From positions 1 to 6,222 of the forward strand of contig JAACEH010000118.1 of assembly GCA_011682595.1 (NCBI GenBank): DNA of 6,222 nt, written 5' to 3'. The stretch comes from Anaerolineaceae bacterium (GTDB lineage Bacteria > Planctomycetota > Phycisphaerae > FEN-1346 > JAACEH01). Position numbers and translations under genes: made by a program. Below are positions 5,589 to 6,222 of this stretch, in pieces. A model generated the notes under the pieces. That model ran no database searches and was not told the DNA's origin. It saw only the letters and a list, made by a program, of their open reading frames with translations. Positions within the stretch are counted from its first letter, which is position 1, and every line of letters starts with the position of its first letter.

Positions 5589-5963
5589 ATGATGATGCGC
5601 AAAGGTGCCATTTTCCTGTTGTTGACCATCGCCGCGGCCGCCTTGTGGGGCTGCCAGGATATCTTTACGGATACGGACAAGGGCCCCCTGCTGACCCAAT
5701 ACCAGGGGATGCTTTTGCCGCCGGGGGTTGTCGAGACCCCCGCGGCCCACGAGGCCTACGTGACCATGCCCGGCGACACCACCTACATGATCGCCAAACG
5801 GTTCTACGACAAGGGCTGGAGGCTCTTCCTCATCGAACAGGCTAACCGCGACAGGATCGCCGGCATCATCCTGGCCAACGGAACGCTCGAACCGGGCCGC
5901 GTTCTTTTCCTTCCCTCCGACGCGGAAGGGACGCCGCTCAACAGAAAGTCATATCCCAGGTAG
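5589..5963 (+). CDS. Small LysM-like lipoprotein, 124 aa
   Basis: A lipoprotein signal peptide is clear: MMMRK, a hydrophobic core (6-19) and lipobox L19-W20-G21-C22, with lipidation expected at C22. Trp at the -2 position is unusual. Gln at +2 suggests outer-membrane sorting if the E. coli rule applies. After a flexible Pro-containing linker, residues 57-109 fit a LysM-type fold: Y-V-x3-GDT-x3-IAKRFY, then LFLIEQANRDRI, then L-x-PG-x-x-LFLP. LysM modules bind N-acetylglucosamine polymers such as peptidoglycan, so the likely role is anchoring or scaffolding between membrane and cell wall. The spacing is a few residues longer than the usual module of about 45 aa. Three ATG codons stand in a row (5589, 5592, 5595) and no strong ribosome-binding site precedes them, so the exact start is uncertain by two codons. 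The next gene follows after 16 bases, indicating an operon. Confidence 0.87.
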   Translation: MMMRKGAIFLLLTIAAAALWGCQDIFTDTDKGPLLTQYQGMLLPPGVVETPAAHEAYVTMPGDTTYMIAKRFYDKGWRLFLIEQANRDRIAGIILANGTLEPGRVLFLPSDAEGTPLNRKSYPR

Positions 5964-5967
5964 CAAT

Positions 5968-5973
5968 AGGAGG
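5968..5973 (+). promoter_or_regulatory. Strong ribosome-binding site of the Thr/Pro-rich lipoprotein gene
   Basis: AGGAGG, a full Shine-Dalgarno core, ends six bases before the ATG at 5980. It is the strongest such site in the window and sets the start of the last gene. Confidence 0.8.
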
Positions 5974-5979
5974 CAGGTC

Positions 5980-6222
5980 ATGGACTACCGAATCGTCACA
6001 GCGCTGGTCGCCATGCTGGTTGCAGCGACCGTGCTGGTCGGCTGCGAAAAAAAGGAGACCGTGGGTGAACCGCCGATCCAGATCGGCATGGCCCCCGGTG
6101 AGCTTGAGACCTACCAGGAGCAGACGCCGGTTTCCACGACAACTACCGACGACTCGGCCGCCGGCCAGGAGACCGCCACTTCCGGCGAAGCCAAGACTGC
6201 GACCACCCCAACCACCCCAACC
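5980..6222 (+). CDS. Thr/Pro-rich lipoprotein, 3' truncated by window
   Basis: An open frame of 81 codons runs from ATG 5980 to the window edge without a stop. The N-terminus MDYRIVTALVAMLVAATVLVGC is a lipoprotein signal peptide with lipobox L19-V20-G21-C22, so the protein should be lipidated at C22 and held in the envelope; the Cys falls at the same residue number as in the preceding lipoprotein. Acidic and polar residues follow (EKKETVGEPP), then a low-complexity stretch rich in Thr, Ser, Ala and Glu that becomes a Thr-Thr-Pro repeat at the edge. Such a stretch usually acts as an extended linker spanning the periplasm or cell wall before a folded domain, which here lies outside the window. 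No function can be assigned. It is almost certainly cotranscribed with the LysM-like lipoprotein 16 bases upstream. Confidence 0.85.
   Translation, partial: MDYRIVTALVAMLVAATVLVGCEKKETVGEPPIQIGMAPGELETYQEQTPVSTTTTDDSAAGQETATSGEAKTATTPTTPT
6202..6222 (+). repeat. 9-bp tandem repeat encoding Thr-Thr-Pro, continues past the window
   Basis: The unit ACCACCCCA occurs at 6202-6210 and 6211-6219, with a third copy begun at 6220. It is in frame within the lipoprotein gene, so changes in copy number would lengthen or shorten the linker without shifting the frame. Confidence 0.7.

Overview
This is a GC-rich bacterial window with seven protein-coding genes, the first and last cut by the window edges. 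No rRNA, tRNA, CRISPR array, insertion sequence or phage gene is visible. The content fits a free-living Gram-negative-type bacterium. I favour a planctomycete (Phycisphaerae-like) or a related lineage, because an actinobacterial-type inositol-phosphate synthase sits with a dimeric-type glycyl-tRNA synthetase, lipoproteins and a large secreted protein of unknown family. That placement is inference; a 16S or marker-protein search would be needed to settle it.

Layout. Positions 1-621 (+) hold the C-terminal third or so of an acyl-CoA/acyl-ACP synthetase (AMP-binding family). Positions 722-1666 (+) encode a secreted protein of unknown function. It converges on glycyl-tRNA synthetase at 1703-3241 (-), and the 36-base gap contains a perfect 7-bp inverted repeat. 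The 236-base divergent region 3242-3477 holds a candidate sigma70-type promoter facing each way. Positions 3478-4587 (+) encode myo-inositol-1-phosphate (inositol-3-phosphate) synthase. It is followed by a CDP-alcohol phosphatidyltransferase best read as phosphatidylinositol-phosphate synthase (4714-5508, TTG start). At the right edge are two small lipoproteins in tandem: a LysM-like one (5589-5963) and a Thr/Pro-rich one that runs off the window (5980-6222).

How the genes work together. The clearest unit is the inositol phosphate synthase and CDP-alcohol phosphatidyltransferase pair. The first makes 1L-myo-inositol 1-phosphate (= 1D-myo-inositol 3-phosphate) from glucose 6-phosphate. The second very probably joins that product to CDP-diacylglycerol to give phosphatidylinositol phosphate. 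Together they supply two of the three steps to phosphatidylinositol, a lipid uncommon in bacteria outside Actinobacteria and some Bacteroidetes; the phosphatase for the third step is not in this window. The acyl-activating enzyme upstream is also lipid-related, but it is separated by other genes and need not be linked. The two lipoproteins look like a separate cell-envelope operon. I see no defence system, mobile element or other striking new system here; the most interesting points are the inositol-lipid pair, the extra C-terminal domain on its second enzyme, and the unknown secreted protein.
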